This document shows positions 8,155-17,043 of a DNA stretch of 64,000 bases, piece by piece (positions within the stretch are counted from its first letter, which is position 1; every line of letters begins with the position of its first letter). The notes below the pieces were generated by a model. The model made no database searches and was not told the origin of the DNA. It saw nothing but the letters and a program-made list of their open reading frames with translations. This stretch comes from BOKV01 sp041397525 (lineage in GTDB: Bacteria; Pseudomonadota; Alphaproteobacteria; Rhizobiales; Rhizobiaceae), in assembly GCA_041397525.1 (NCBI GenBank), contig JAWKWL010000003.1:1-64000 (forward strand), read 5' to 3'. The position numbers were made by a program, and so were the translations under genes.

Positions 8155-8871
8155 TCAACGCTTCCGGAAGATGAAATAGGCCGGGGGCCGTCCCTCACGG
8201 ATGGCCTTTTGCTCATAGCGAGTGCGCACCCATCCTTCCCAGGGATCATTCCAGTCGCTGGCGCGCATGGCTGTCCATTCAAACCAGCCATTCCTTGCGA
8301 CCAGTTGCAACGTCCAGTTCACATAATGTGCAATGTCCGAAGCGAAACGGAATTCACCGCCCGGCTTCAACACGCGCACAAAGCGTTTGAGATTTTCCGC
8401 GCTGACAAAGCGCCGTTTCCAGTGTCGCCGTTTCGGCCACGGGTCCGGGTAAAGCAGATCGACGCGGTCGATGCTTCCAGCCGGCAGCCAATCCAGGATG
8501 CGCGCCGCATCCTGGTCATAAACCAGGATGTTGCTGAGCTTGCCTGTATCAATGCTGACAAGTGCCTTGGCTACACCGTTGATGAAGGGTTCAACGCCGA
8601 TGAATCCGCAATCGGGGAACCGGGCGGCTTCGCTCGCCAGGTGTTCGCCGCCGCCAAAACCGATTTCCAGCCGGACTGATTCTGGCTGGCGGGCAAACAG
8701 GGCCGCCGGATCGGCAGGGGCCGGCTGCGTGATATCGATCAGCAGTTCCGGCAACAACCGGTCATGCAGACCTTGCTGCAATTCCGTGAGTGGCTTTGCC
8801 TTGCGCCGACCGAAAAACGCACCAGCGCTTCTTGCCCCGCGTTCCGGCCTGTCGCCATCATTGTCCGGCAT
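8155..8871 (-). CDS. trmB: tRNA (guanine-N7-)-methyltransferase TrmB
   Basis: SAM-dependent enzyme forming 7-methylguanosine at tRNA position 46. It has 238 residues. The SAM site is VRLEIGFGGGEHLASEAARF (about 78-97), followed by FIGVEPF, and by the catalytic/tRNA-binding segment DLLYPDPWPKRRHWKRRF (about 160-177), which is diagnostic for TrmB. It lies between metK and rimP, as in many Rhizobiales. With metK upstream, enzyme and cofactor supplier are adjacent. Confidence 0.96.
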   Translation of the reverse strand: MPDNDGDRPERGARSAGAFFGRRKAKPLTELQQGLHDRLLPELLIDITQPAPADPAALFARQPESVRLEIGFGGGEHLASEAARFPDCGFIGVEPFINGVAKALVSIDTGKLSNILVYDQDAARILDWLPAGSIDRVDLLYPDPWPKRRHWKRRFVSAENLKRFVRVLKPGGEFRFASDIAHYVNWTLQLVARNGWFEWTAMRASDWNDPWEGWVRTRYEQKAIREGRPPAYFIFRKR

Positions 8872-8938
8872 TGGTGCTGATCCTGGATCATCTCGTTTCC
8901 CGGCTTGGCCATCACGGCTGCGACCCGGGTACCACTAC

Positions 8939-10186
8939 TCATGAAAGGCTGCGAACTGCATCCTTGAGCGGCTTGGCCAGGTCGGTCTTCTCCCAGGAAA
9001 ACGAACCGTCACGACCGGCCTTGCGACCGAAATGGCCATAGGCCGCCGTTCTGGCATAGATGGGTTTGTTGAGGTCGAGATGGGTGCGGATGCCGCGCGG
9101 GGTAAGGTCCATTACCTTGCGAATGGCTCTTTCCAGAACCACCTCGGAAGCTTTGCCAGTGCCGTCCGTGTCAACATAGATCGACAATGGCTGGGCGACC
9201 CCGATTGCATAGGAGAGCTGTATCGTGCAGCGCTCGGCAAGGCCCGCTGCAACCACATTCTTGGCAAGGTAGCGCGCTGCATAGGCGGCAGACCGGTCAA
9301 CCTTGGTCGTGTCCTTTCCCGAAAACGCGCCGCCACCATGGGGTGCTGCACCACCATAGGTATCAACAATGATCTTGCGACCGGTCAGGCCCGCATCACC
9401 ATCGGGTCCGCCAATGACAAATGCGCCGGTTGGATTGATATACCATTCGCATTTGGCCGAAATCGGCAGGTCACCCAGTGCCTCGCGGATATAGGGCTCG
9501 ACCACGCTGCGCACCTTGGCTGAATTCCAGCTTGGATCAAGATGCTGCGTTGACAGCACGATGGACACCACCTCGCTCGGCTTGCCATCAACATAGCGCA
9601 CGGTAACCTGGCTCTTGGCATCAGGCCCGAGTTTGCCGGCATCGCCTTCGCCCTTCTTGCGGGCAGTGGCAAGCAATTCGAGGATCTTGTGTGAATAGTA
9701 AATCGGCGCCGGCATCAGGTCAGCCGTCTCATTGCAGGCATACCCGAACATGATGCCCTGGTCGCCAGCCCCTTCAGAGCCCTGCTGGTCGGCAGCATTG
9801 TCCACTCCCTGCGCAATATGGGCTGACTGGAAATGCAACAGCACTTCGATTTTGGCGGTTTTCCAGTGAAACCCGTCCTGCTCATAGCCAATGTCGCGGA
9901 TCGCCTTGCGTGCGGCAGACTTGAACTTCGCCGGGTTGATGATGTCCTTCCCCGACTTGTCTTTCTTCACCAGTGATGGTGGAACACGCACTTCACCGGC
10001 AATCACGACGCGATTGGTGGTGGCAAGTGTCTCGGCAGCAATTCGCACTGACCAGGGATCGACACCGGTCTTCTTGGCTTCGCGATAGACCAGATCGACG
10101 ATTTCGTCGGATATCCGGTCGCAAACCTTGTCGGGATGGCCTTCAGATACGGATTCACTGGTAAAAAGATAATCTGCGCGTGCCAT
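8939..10186 (-). CDS. metK: S-adenosylmethionine synthetase
   Basis: Makes S-adenosylmethionine from methionine and ATP in the cytoplasm. I place the start at ATG 10186 (415 residues, product MARADYLFTSES...), because AGGAGG ends 4 bases upstream; the frame extending to 10237 runs through the structured leader. Conserved motifs: SVSEGHPDKVCDRISD near the N-terminus, GAGDQGIMFGYA in the middle, and GGGAFSGKDTTKVDRSAAY in the C-terminal half (P-loop-like and metal/phosphate binding). It is downstream of an XRE regulator and upstream of trmB. The leader has a hairpin that can pair with the ribosome site, so translation may be controlled. Confidence 0.97.
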   Translation of the reverse strand: MARADYLFTSESVSEGHPDKVCDRISDEIVDLVYREAKKTGVDPWSVRIAAETLATTNRVVIAGEVRVPPSLVKKDKSGKDIINPAKFKSAARKAIRDIGYEQDGFHWKTAKIEVLLHFQSAHIAQGVDNAADQQGSEGAGDQGIMFGYACNETADLMPAPIYYSHKILELLATARKKGEGDAGKLGPDAKSQVTVRYVDGKPSEVVSIVLSTQHLDPSWNSAKVRSVVEPYIREALGDLPISAKCEWYINPTGAFVIGGPDGDAGLTGRKIIVDTYGGAAPHGGGAFSGKDTTKVDRSAAYAARYLAKNVVAAGLAERCTIQLSYAIGVAQPLSIYVDTDGTGKASEVVLERAIRKVMDLTPRGIRTHLDLNKPIYARTAAYGHFGRKAGRDGSFSWEKTDLAKPLKDAVRSLS

Positions 10187-10283
10187 GCCGCCTCCTGAAT
10201 ACGAACTGGGAGGCATCAAAGGCGCTCCCGATCTCAATCCGCCCGTCTTTTGCAGACGGGACAGATCAGGTCAAGAGCGCCTC
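10187..10283 (-). promoter_or_regulatory. structured metK leader with Shine-Dalgarno-pairing hairpin (candidate cis-regulatory RNA)
   Basis: On the minus strand, read 5' to 3': P1 GGCGCTC (10281-10275) pairs with GAGCGCC (10227-10221), extendable by one or two pairs. P2 CTGATCT (10269-10263) pairs with AGATCGG (10234-10228). P3 CCCGTCT pairs with AGACGGG around the 5-nt loop GCAAA. Then GCCTCC (10214-10209) can pair with GGAGGC (10195-10190), which is the metK ribosome site. The layout of an aptamer-like stepped hairpin followed by a sequestering hairpin suits a translational switch. I do not recognise the SAM-II consensus in it. It could instead be an intergenic palindromic repeat. Confidence 0.45.
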
Positions 10284-10301
10284 GAAGTTCTTGTGCAGAT
10301 G

Positions 10302-10709
10302 CTATTCGTCTTCGTCGGAAAGTGCACGCACCATCTCGACGATCTTGCGCCGGACTTTTGGGTCCTTGATCTTCACGAAAGACCGGTTGAGCTGCAGGCC
10401 TTCCGAGCTGGAAAGAAAGTCGACCACATAGTTTGCGGATTCCGTTTCTGCAAATCCGCCCTGGGCATTGCCGCCACCTGGGGAATCCTCGAAAAAGAAG
10501 GAAACCGGAGTGTTCAGCACGCGGGCAATCTCCTGCAGGCGGCTGGCGCCCACACGGTTCGCACCCTTCTCGTATTTCTGGATCTGCTGGAATGTGATGC
10601 CCAGATGCTCACCCAGTTTTTCCTGACTCATGCCCAGCATTGTGCGTCTCAGTCGCACCCTGCTGCCGACGTGTATGTCGATTGGATTAGGCTTCTTTTT
10701 TTCAGCCAT
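10302..10709 (-). CDS. XRE-family transcriptional regulator
   Basis: A 135-residue DNA-binding protein. The ATG at 10709 is chosen: it gives MAEKKKPNPIDIHVGSRVRLRR, and a purine-rich AAGAAGAGAAAAGAA precedes it. The upstream extension to 10868 has no family resemblance. Residues about 15-70 form a Cro/C1-type helix-turn-helix (GMSQEKLGEHLGITFQQIQKYEKG, then ANRVGASRLQEIARVL). The C-terminal half is acidic and may mediate dimerisation. Its target is unknown. The gene lies between lnt and metK in the same direction, an arrangement I recall from other Rhizobiales, so control of metK or of itself is a reasonable guess only. Confidence 0.9.
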   Translation of the reverse strand: MAEKKKPNPIDIHVGSRVRLRRTMLGMSQEKLGEHLGITFQQIQKYEKGANRVGASRLQEIARVLNTPVSFFFEDSPGGGNAQGGFAETESANYVVDFLSSSEGLQLNRSFVKIKDPKVRRKIVEMVRALSDEDE

Positions 10710-10854
10710 TTCTTTTCTCTTCTTATTGCGCGAAGGCTGTACAGGACTGCTTCGCGATGTGGGTTTCGTCCACCTGCCGGGTGGCCGCCATTCCATTGTC
10801 AAATCGCAATGACCTTTCGGCGAGCCAAAATGGCAAGAGTCCGCGTGGGATTTG

Positions 10855-10876
10855 GTGCTGGTTCTCACTCCAGCAC
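10855..10876. repeat. 7-bp inverted repeat between lnt and the XRE gene
   Basis: GTGCTGG (10855-10861) and CCAGCAC (10870-10876) form a perfect 7-bp inverted repeat with an 8-base centre. It lies in the 237-bp gap between the lnt stop and the XRE start. It has no U-run, so it is a weak terminator candidate, but it could be an operator for the adjacent XRE regulator. No small gene or clear promoter was found in the rest of the gap. Confidence 0.35.
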
Positions 10877-10946
10877 ACCCCAGATTTCACTTTTTGACGG
10901 AAATACTGGAAGGCGGGACCATAATGCGCCCGACAACCAAAACGTG

Positions 10947-12578
10947 TCAATGCCCGGTTTTCGCGGGAGAAAACCTGCCAAGAAAAGAGAAAACGAAAAG
11001 AATCAAAAGCATGAACAGAAATGTACGGTTTCCGTAACGTGAGAAAAATGTAAGATTTCCTGCTTTTGGAAGGGTTGAATCCAGCACCTCACGGTCTCCC
11101 AGGCTCAGTCTGCCGACTATCCGGCCTTGAGCGTCGGTCACCGAACTAATGCCGTTATTGGCCGCGCGCACCAGCGGCAAACCTTCCTCGACACCACGTA
11201 CCCTTGCCTGTTGCCAATGCTGGTAGGGTCCCGGAGACATGCCGAACCACGCGTCATTGGTCAGGTTTAACAACCAGTCAGGTCTGATGTCCAAAGGGAC
11301 GGCATCTCCTGGAAAGATGCTCTCATAGCAAATGAGGGCAATGAACTCTCCCGAAGGCCCGCCATCCATCAACTGCCGCATCGTGCCTGCTTCGAAGCCA
11401 CCTCGCAGATGGGTCAGTTGTTCAATGCCAAGGCTCGCCATCAACGGTTCCATGGGCAGGTATTCGCCAAATGGCACCAGATGCGTCTTGTCGGAAGCCC
11501 CGACAATCTCGCCATTGGCATCGATCACATAGACCGAGTTGAATACCAGTTCATGGCTTGTGCCGGGGGCAGGTTTTTCGATCCGCAACGCACCAGCAAC
11601 CAGCTGGGTGCCATCCGGGATCATCGCCGCGAGTGCTGCTATGGCGTCGCGCCGCTCGGTCAGTACGAAAGGAAATGCCGATTCCGGCCAGATCAGCAGG
11701 CTGGCGCCTGGGAGGGTTTCGCCGTCCTTGCCCGTTTTGGTCGAGAGTTCGAGCAATGTCCTGAAAACTTCCGCCTCACTGTCAGGCGACCATTTCCGTG
11801 TCTGGTCAATGGCGGGCTGAACAATTCGGACACGAATGTCGCTGCCGGTTTCCATCGGGTTTGATACAAGTACCCACATGCCAAAGGCAGGATGGCCCAA
11901 AGCCATCAGCACGCACAACAACACATAGACAGGTGAGCCGCGCCCGCGCGACTGTCCTGGTGTGGCGAACAAGGCAGGGAGTGAAAACACCATCAGGGCC
12001 AGCAATCCGACGCCATATGTGCCGATAAGTGCTGCCGTCTGCATCATGGCGGGAAACGGCGTGGCAGCATAGCCGAATACATTCCAGGGAAAGCCTGTGA
12101 ACAGCGTACCGCGCAGGTAATCGCTGCCGCCAAGACTGACAGCAAGAAGCACAAGTCTTCCCCAACCATCCCGCCAGAAGATGCCCGCTGCCGCCGTGGC
12201 AATGCCTGTGAAAATTGCCAATACGGCCGGCAGCCCGGCAAGCGCCAGCGGCAGCATCCAGGCAAATTGGTCGGCCTCAACCAGAAGTGCATTCGCGACC
12301 CACCACAGGCCGCCAAAGAAAAATCCGAAGCCGAACCACCAGCCGGTGCGGAAGAACCCGGTCAGGCGGGAAAGCGCCCCCCGTGAAGGATCGGCTGCGG
12401 TGGCATCCATCAGCCAGACCAGGACTGGCAGGGTCAAAAACAGGATCGGGAAAAGGTTGAAGGGTGCAAAGCCAAAAGCGGATACCGCCCCTGCAAGCCA
12501 GGCCGCGCCCGCGCGTTTCCAGCCCCACAGCAGGATGAACCGTCCCGATAGCCGTTCCAACCGGTCAGAAAATGTCAC
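10947..12578 (-). CDS. lnt: apolipoprotein N-acyltransferase
   Basis: Inner-membrane enzyme that adds the third acyl chain to lipoproteins. It has 543 residues. Residues 15-235 carry about seven or eight hydrophobic membrane segments. A C-terminal periplasmic nitrilase-like domain follows. The catalytic triad is visible: E299 in WPESAFP, K364 in KTHLVPFGEYLP, and C417 in ICYESIFPGD. The start is GTG 12578 with GAGG 7 bases upstream. It follows corC, as corC/ybeX-lnt in many proteobacteria. It would serve lipoproteins such as the LpoA-like protein encoded at 31556-32791. Confidence 0.97.
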   Translation of the reverse strand: MTFSDRLERLSGRFILLWGWKRAGAAWLAGAVSAFGFAPFNLFPILFLTLPVLVWLMDATAADPSRGALSRLTGFFRTGWWFGFGFFFGGLWWVANALLVEADQFAWMLPLALAGLPAVLAIFTGIATAAAGIFWRDGWGRLVLLAVSLGGSDYLRGTLFTGFPWNVFGYAATPFPAMMQTAALIGTYGVGLLALMVFSLPALFATPGQSRGRGSPVYVLLCVLMALGHPAFGMWVLVSNPMETGSDIRVRIVQPAIDQTRKWSPDSEAEVFRTLLELSTKTGKDGETLPGASLLIWPESAFPFVLTERRDAIAALAAMIPDGTQLVAGALRIEKPAPGTSHELVFNSVYVIDANGEIVGASDKTHLVPFGEYLPMEPLMASLGIEQLTHLRGGFEAGTMRQLMDGGPSGEFIALICYESIFPGDAVPLDIRPDWLLNLTNDAWFGMSPGPYQHWQQARVRGVEEGLPLVRAANNGISSVTDAQGRIVGRLSLGDREVLDSTLPKAGNLTFFSRYGNRTFLFMLLILFVFSFLGRFSPAKTGH

Positions 12579-12619
12579 ATGGGCCTCATCGGCGAATCAC
12601 CCCGTCGCTTGCAGCCACA

Positions 12620-12647
12620 GGGATAAGCCAGCAGCCGCCAGCGTCAA
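12620..12647 (-). promoter_or_regulatory. possible promoter for lnt
   Basis: On the minus strand TTGACG (12647-12642), a 16-base spacer and TATCCC (12625-12620) lie in the 98-bp gap between corC and lnt. The -35 is strong (5 of 6); the -10 is weak (3 of 6). Confidence 0.25.
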
Positions 12648-12676
12648 GCTTTGCCGGAGGGGCAGGCGAAGTGAGG

Positions 12677-13753
12677 TCAGGAAGCCTGCGCTTCGATGGT
12701 CTTGCGGGTTCTGCGGCGTTTTGAAGGTGAAACCTCGACCCGCTTGATCCGGCGCGGATCGGCATCCAGTACGCGGAACTCATAGCCGAGCGCTTCGATA
12801 ATTTCCCCTCGAACCGGCACGCGGCCTATGATGGAAAAGATCAGCCCGCCAATCGTGTCGACATCCTCGCCATGCTCGCCGACAACGAAATCGCTGCCCA
12901 TGGCTTCGCCGACATCATCAAGCTCGGCCTTGGCATCCATCACAAAGACACCTTCGCCCTTGTCAAGGATCATCGGCGCTTCTTCGTCGTCATGCTCGTC
13001 TTCAATGTCGCCTACGATGACCTCGACAATGTCCTCAAGTGATACCAGCCCTTCCGTCCCGCCATATTCATCGATCACCAGCGCCATCTGTGTCCGGGTT
13101 GCCTGCATGCGCGCCATCAGGTCGGCAGCCAGCATCGAGGGTGGCACGAACAGCACCTTGCGGATCAGCTTGAGTGAGCCAAGCGGTTTTTCAAGTCCGA
13201 CCTTCTTCAGATCGAGATTGGCGGCAACGCGACGTTTTCGCGTGGCGAGCTCGGTCTTGGAAAGAGCCGCCGTCTTGGTGATGTGGGCAACGATGTCGCG
13301 AATATGAACCATGCCTCTGGGATCATCGAGCGACTCGTCATAGACCGGCATGCGCGAATGGCCCGATTCCTCGAACAATTTCAGCAGTTCGCCGAGCGGA
13401 ATGTTGATCTCAACCGCTTCGATATCCGCACGTGGAATCATCAGGTCTTCGACGCGGATATCCTGCAGCCGCAGGATGTTGTTGAGCATCTGCTTTTCCT
13501 CGGCGGAAAAGGCATGAAGCCCGCGTGCATTGCTGGACAGCGCGTCTGCAAGATCATCGCGAATGCTCGATGACACCCGGCGCTCGCGTGAGAACAACCA
13601 TTTCAGGAATCCCGGTTTGCGGGGTTCTGTCGCAACCGGGCTCACAGGCACAGGTAGATTCGGGACTGGGTTGGTGGTGGGACTGCTACTTGAAGGATCG
13701 CTGTCGCCATGGCTGTCCGGCTTTTCAGCGGCAGTGCTTTCGGAACTTGTCAT
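12677..13753 (-). CDS. corC: CBS-domain hemolysin/CorC family protein
   Basis: A 358-residue cytoplasmic-type CorC/HlyC protein. The start is ATG 13753, with AAGGGAA just upstream; an in-frame TTG at 13771 is less likely. Residues 1-50 are a Ser/Pro-rich leader without membrane segments. Two CBS domains span about 90-220 (VEDLMIPRADIEAVEI, then LMARMQATRTQMALVIDEYGGTEGLV). The CorC_HlyC domain follows (about 250-335, with GEDVDTIGGLIFSIIGRVP). Family members are linked to Mg2+/Co2+ efflux or nucleotide sensing, but the function is not firmly set. It is downstream of ybeY and upstream of lnt. The conserved phoH-ybeY-corC-lnt row supports the assignment. Confidence 0.9.
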   Translation of the reverse strand: MTSSESTAAEKPDSHGDSDPSSSSPTTNPVPNLPVPVSPVATEPRKPGFLKWLFSRERRVSSSIRDDLADALSSNARGLHAFSAEEKQMLNNILRLQDIRVEDLMIPRADIEAVEINIPLGELLKLFEESGHSRMPVYDESLDDPRGMVHIRDIVAHITKTAALSKTELATRKRRVAANLDLKKVGLEKPLGSLKLIRKVLFVPPSMLAADLMARMQATRTQMALVIDEYGGTEGLVSLEDIVEVIVGDIEDEHDDEEAPMILDKGEGVFVMDAKAELDDVGEAMGSDFVVGEHGEDVDTIGGLIFSIIGRVPVRGEIIEALGYEFRVLDADPRRIKRVEVSPSKRRRTRKTIEAQAS

Positions 13754-13781
13754 ACTTCCCTTGTCGATCAAACTTCACCCG

Positions 13782-14264
13782 TCACGCCTCGCCGGCATAG
13801 GGGTCTTCTATGCCCATGAGGGCGAGGGTGGCACGCTCAAGATCTTCCATCTTGCGCGCCTCTTCATCATTCATGTGATCATATCCGAAAAGATGCAACA
13901 GTCCATGAACGACTAGATGGCGCAAATGGTGATCGAAAGCCTTGGCTTCAAGCTCTGCCTCGCGTCTCACGGTTTCAAGCGCAAGCACGATGTCGCCCAG
14001 TACCAGCCCGCCAGACTCGCCGGGCTCGATGTCTTCTCCGGGAAATGAAAGCACATTGGTCGGCTTGTCCATTCCTCGCCATTCGCGGTTGATTACTTGC
14101 ATGTCGGCATCATCGGTGAAGACCATGCTCAATTCGGCAGCATCTGGAAATTGCAACTGGGCGGCAGCAATTGCCACGGTGACGCATTGCGTCGCCATGC
14201 CCAGGAGTTGCTCTTCGTCCGGCCAGCCATGGCAGCGGACGTCAATATCGATTTGCGGATGCAT
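13782..14264 (-). CDS. ybeY: endoribonuclease YbeY (rRNA maturation)
   Basis: Zinc-dependent endoribonuclease for 16S rRNA 3' processing and ribosome quality control. It has 160 residues. The conserved ELSMVFTDDADMQVINREWRGMDKPTNVLSF run is followed by the metal site HLVVHGLLHLFGYDH, whose three histidines match the H-x3-H-x5-H pattern of the family. An AGG ribosome site lies 6 bases before the ATG. It sits between phoH and corC, the standard order in proteobacteria, with 26 and 28 bases to the neighbouring coding ends. Confidence 0.96.
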   Translation of the reverse strand: MHPQIDIDVRCHGWPDEEQLLGMATQCVTVAIAAAQLQFPDAAELSMVFTDDADMQVINREWRGMDKPTNVLSFPGEDIEPGESGGLVLGDIVLALETVRREAELEAKAFDHHLRHLVVHGLLHLFGYDHMNDEEARKMEDLERATLALMGIEDPYAGEA

Positions 14265-14290
14265 CGGACCTGCCCGTTATTCCTGAAACG

Positions 14291-15340
14291 TCAATCCCTT
14301 GTACGCACCGGTCTGGTTGCCGGTTGCGGGCGCGGATTGGCTTCATAGGCGTTGACGATTGCCTCCACAAGCTTGTGGCGCACAACGTCCGACGATTTGA
14401 AGGTTATCTTGGAGACACCCTCGATATCATTGAGAATGGAAAGAGCCTCAACCAGGCCGGAAGTCTGTCCGGGAGGCAGATCCACCTGGCTCGGATCCCC
14501 TGTCACGATCATCCGCGAATTTTCACCAAGCCTGGTCAGGAACATTTTCATCTGCATCGACGTCGTGTTCTGCGCTTCGTCGAGAATGACCGCGGCATTG
14601 GCCAGCGTGCGCCCGCGCATGAACGCAAGCGGCGCGATCTCGATGATGTTGGAAGTGATCGCCCTTTCGACCTTGTCGCCGGGCATCATGTCATAGAGCG
14701 CGTCATAGAGCGGGCGAAGATAGGGATCGACTTTTTCCTTCATGTCGCCGGGCAGGAAGCCGAGGCGCTCTCCGGCTTCAACAGCAGGCCGCGACAGGAT
14801 GATGCGGTCAACTGCGCCGCGTTCCAGCAGCGAAGCTGCAAACGCAACGGCAAGATAGGTCTTGCCGGTTCCTGCCGGCCCCGTTCCGAACACCAACTGG
14901 CTGCGATCCATGGCGCGGATATAGGCATCCTGTGTCTGGGTGCGGGCCTGGATAACCTTCTTGCGCGTGCCAATTTGCGCCATCGCGATCCGGCTGCCCT
15001 TTTCAAGCGTGGGCAGTGACAACTGGTCATCGGCCAGGGCCATGCGCGCTGCACCTTCCACATCGCCCTTTTCCAGCGTCTCACCAGCCTCAAGCCGGGC
15101 ATACAAATGGTCAAGCGCGATCTTGGCCCGCCTCACTGCGCCCGAACTGCCCTTGATCTCCACGAGGTTTCCGCGTGCCGTTGCATCGACGCCGAGTTGC
15201 GTTTCGATGAGCGCAAGATGTTCGTCAAATTGGCCAAAAAGCTGGGTTGCGAGGCGATTGTTGTCAAACGACAGCACAAGATGTTCGAGGTCTGAAGCCG
15301 ATGGACGGGAAATCTCAGCCTTTTCATGTGCGTTCAACAA
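14291..15340 (-). CDS. phoH: PhoH-like ATPase
   Basis: A 349-residue cytosolic P-loop ATPase of the PhoH family, related to the N-terminal half of superfamily I helicases. A KH-like N-terminal part (about 20-90) precedes the ATPase core, which has Walker A GPAGTGKT (about 154-161), Walker B AAVILDEAQN, and MIVTGDPSQVDLP as the next motif. The role is probably RNA metabolism together with YbeY, whose gene is directly downstream. The start appears to be TTG 15340 with GGAG 6 bases upstream; a second TTG follows directly and no ATG is suitably placed. Confidence 0.94.
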   Translation of the reverse strand: MLNAHEKAEISRPSASDLEHLVLSFDNNRLATQLFGQFDEHLALIETQLGVDATARGNLVEIKGSSGAVRRAKIALDHLYARLEAGETLEKGDVEGAARMALADDQLSLPTLEKGSRIAMAQIGTRKKVIQARTQTQDAYIRAMDRSQLVFGTGPAGTGKTYLAVAFAASLLERGAVDRIILSRPAVEAGERLGFLPGDMKEKVDPYLRPLYDALYDMMPGDKVERAITSNIIEIAPLAFMRGRTLANAAVILDEAQNTTSMQMKMFLTRLGENSRMIVTGDPSQVDLPPGQTSGLVEALSILNDIEGVSKITFKSSDVVRHKLVEAIVNAYEANPRPQPATRPVRTRD

Positions 15341-15541
15341 GCAATCTCCATTTGTGCAAGTCAGGCTCCACTAAAACGCCACCACGAATCATATCCTGGG
15401 CGCGGCTCCTGATCGACCACCCCGCAAGGTGATTCGCTCGTGACTTTAGCCAAGCATATGCTGCAATGTTATGACGCGAAAGCCCGGCCTGCGGCACCCG
15501 GTTGCAGCGGCGAATTCGCGCCGCCAGTGCTGCGTATGCGC

Positions 15542-16939
15542 TCAGAGCGGTTCACCCGCCAGTGAGTTTGGTCCTGCCGAAACGATCCGGACATTGATGA
15601 TATCGCCTATCTTTCCTGCAGTCACCGGCAGGATCACAGGCTGCAGCCATGGCGAGCGGGCCATGACCTGCCCCTCGCGCTTGGCCGGCTTCTCGACAAG
15701 GACACGCATTTCCATGCCGTGGCGCGTCTTGTTGAATTCGAACTGTTGCTCGGCAATCAGTTTCTGCAGGCGCGCCAGCCGCTCCGCACGCACTTCCTCA
15801 TCCACTTGCCCCGGCAGGTCTGCTCCCGGGGTTCCAGGCCGTGGCGAATAGCGGAACGAAAACGCCGAGGCATATTTCACCCGCTGGATCAGCGACAATG
15901 TGTCTTCGAAATCCGCCTCCGTTTCGCCTGGAAAGCCGGTGATGAAATCGCCTGACAGTGCAATATCGGGATTGGCATCGCGGATTCGCTCGACCAGGTC
16001 GTAATAAAATTCGCGGTCATGCCTGCGATTCATCGCTTTCAGGATGCGATTCGAACCAGCCTGCACCGGCAAGTGAAGATAGGGCATCAGCTTTGGTAGC
16101 AGGCGATGCGCCTCGATAAGCGATTCTTCCATGTCGATGGGGTGGCTCGTGGTATAACGGAGACGCTCAATGCCTGGGATTTCGCTCAACTGTGCCAGTA
16201 GATCGCCAAGCCGCATCGCCAGACCATTGCCGTCGCTGCCGTGCCAGGCATTCACATTCTGGCCGAGCAAAGTGACTTCGCGAACACCGGAATCAGCGAG
16301 GCGGCGGGCCTCGTCCAGTATCTGGCGGGAACTGCGCGAAACCTCCGCACCCCTTGTGTAGGGAACGACACAGAATGTGCAGAACTTGTCACAGCCTTCC
16401 TGGATGGTCAGGAACGCGGCGACACCCCGGCCCCTGATCTGTGCGCTGGTGGCAGGAGGCAGTACGCCGAATTTGTCTTCGATGGCAAAATCGGTGGCGA
16501 CAACCTTCTTGCCAAGAGTTGCGGTGGCGACGAATTCACCGAGGCGATGATAGCTTTGAGGCCCGACAACCAAATCAACAGCCGGCGAGCGCTTGATGAT
16601 CTCATCACCCTCGGCCTGCGCGACACATCCCGCGACCGCAATCACGGTCTGGCGACCTTCACTTTCGCGACTTTCCTTGATCTGGCGCATCCGCCCAAGC
16701 CACGAATAGACCTTCTCGGCTGCCTTCTCGCGGATGTGGCAGGTATTCATCAGGATCAGGTCGGCATCGTCGGGAGTGTCGGTCGCAACAAACCCTTCGC
16801 GCGCCAGGGCGTCCCCCATACGCTCGGAATCATAGACATTCATCTGGCAGCCATGGGTCTTCACAAAGACCTTGCGCAGTGCTGCAGGTGTCGTGGCCGC
16901 CGCTGCAGGCGTTGTGCCACCCTTGACAGGAGCGTTCAT
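15542..16939 (-). CDS. miaB: tRNA-2-methylthio-N6-dimethylallyladenosine synthase MiaB
   Basis: Radical SAM methylthiotransferase acting on A37 of tRNAs reading UNN codons. The ATG at 16939 gives 465 residues; the longer frame to 17047 overlaps the olsA-like gene end and is unlikely. The UPF0004 domain holds three cysteines for one Fe-S cluster (C31 in KTHGCQMN, C67, C105). The radical SAM cluster is C183-x3-C187-x2-C190 in EGCDKFCTFC. A C-terminal TRAM domain lies at about 390-455. It lies between the olsA-like gene and phoH. The 200-bp gap to phoH holds a palindrome at 15507-15524 but no U-run. Confidence 0.96.
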   Translation of the reverse strand: MNAPVKGGTTPAAAATTPAALRKVFVKTHGCQMNVYDSERMGDALAREGFVATDTPDDADLILMNTCHIREKAAEKVYSWLGRMRQIKESRESEGRQTVIAVAGCVAQAEGDEIIKRSPAVDLVVGPQSYHRLGEFVATATLGKKVVATDFAIEDKFGVLPPATSAQIRGRGVAAFLTIQEGCDKFCTFCVVPYTRGAEVSRSSRQILDEARRLADSGVREVTLLGQNVNAWHGSDGNGLAMRLGDLLAQLSEIPGIERLRYTTSHPIDMEESLIEAHRLLPKLMPYLHLPVQAGSNRILKAMNRRHDREFYYDLVERIRDANPDIALSGDFITGFPGETEADFEDTLSLIQRVKYASAFSFRYSPRPGTPGADLPGQVDEEVRAERLARLQKLIAEQQFEFNKTRHGMEMRVLVEKPAKREGQVMARSPWLQPVILPVTAGKIGDIINVRIVSAGPNSLAGEPL

Positions 16940-17043
16940 GCTTTTGTCCGGTTTGGAGCAATCGGTGTTTCTCACGACACCGTGTGAAAACCTGGATTGC
17001 CCTGTTTTTGCTGGCAGCGTTCTATCGCCAGCATCAAGCCATA

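Noticed and set aside
6970..8679. 569-codon open frame on the plus strand over nusA, rimP and trmB
   Set aside because: It crosses three well-supported genes and the rimP promoter in antisense; typical GC-rich mirror frame.
15507..15524. GCGGCG/CGCCGC palindrome after miaB as an intrinsic terminator
   Set aside because: The stem is 6 bp but no T-run follows on the minus strand.
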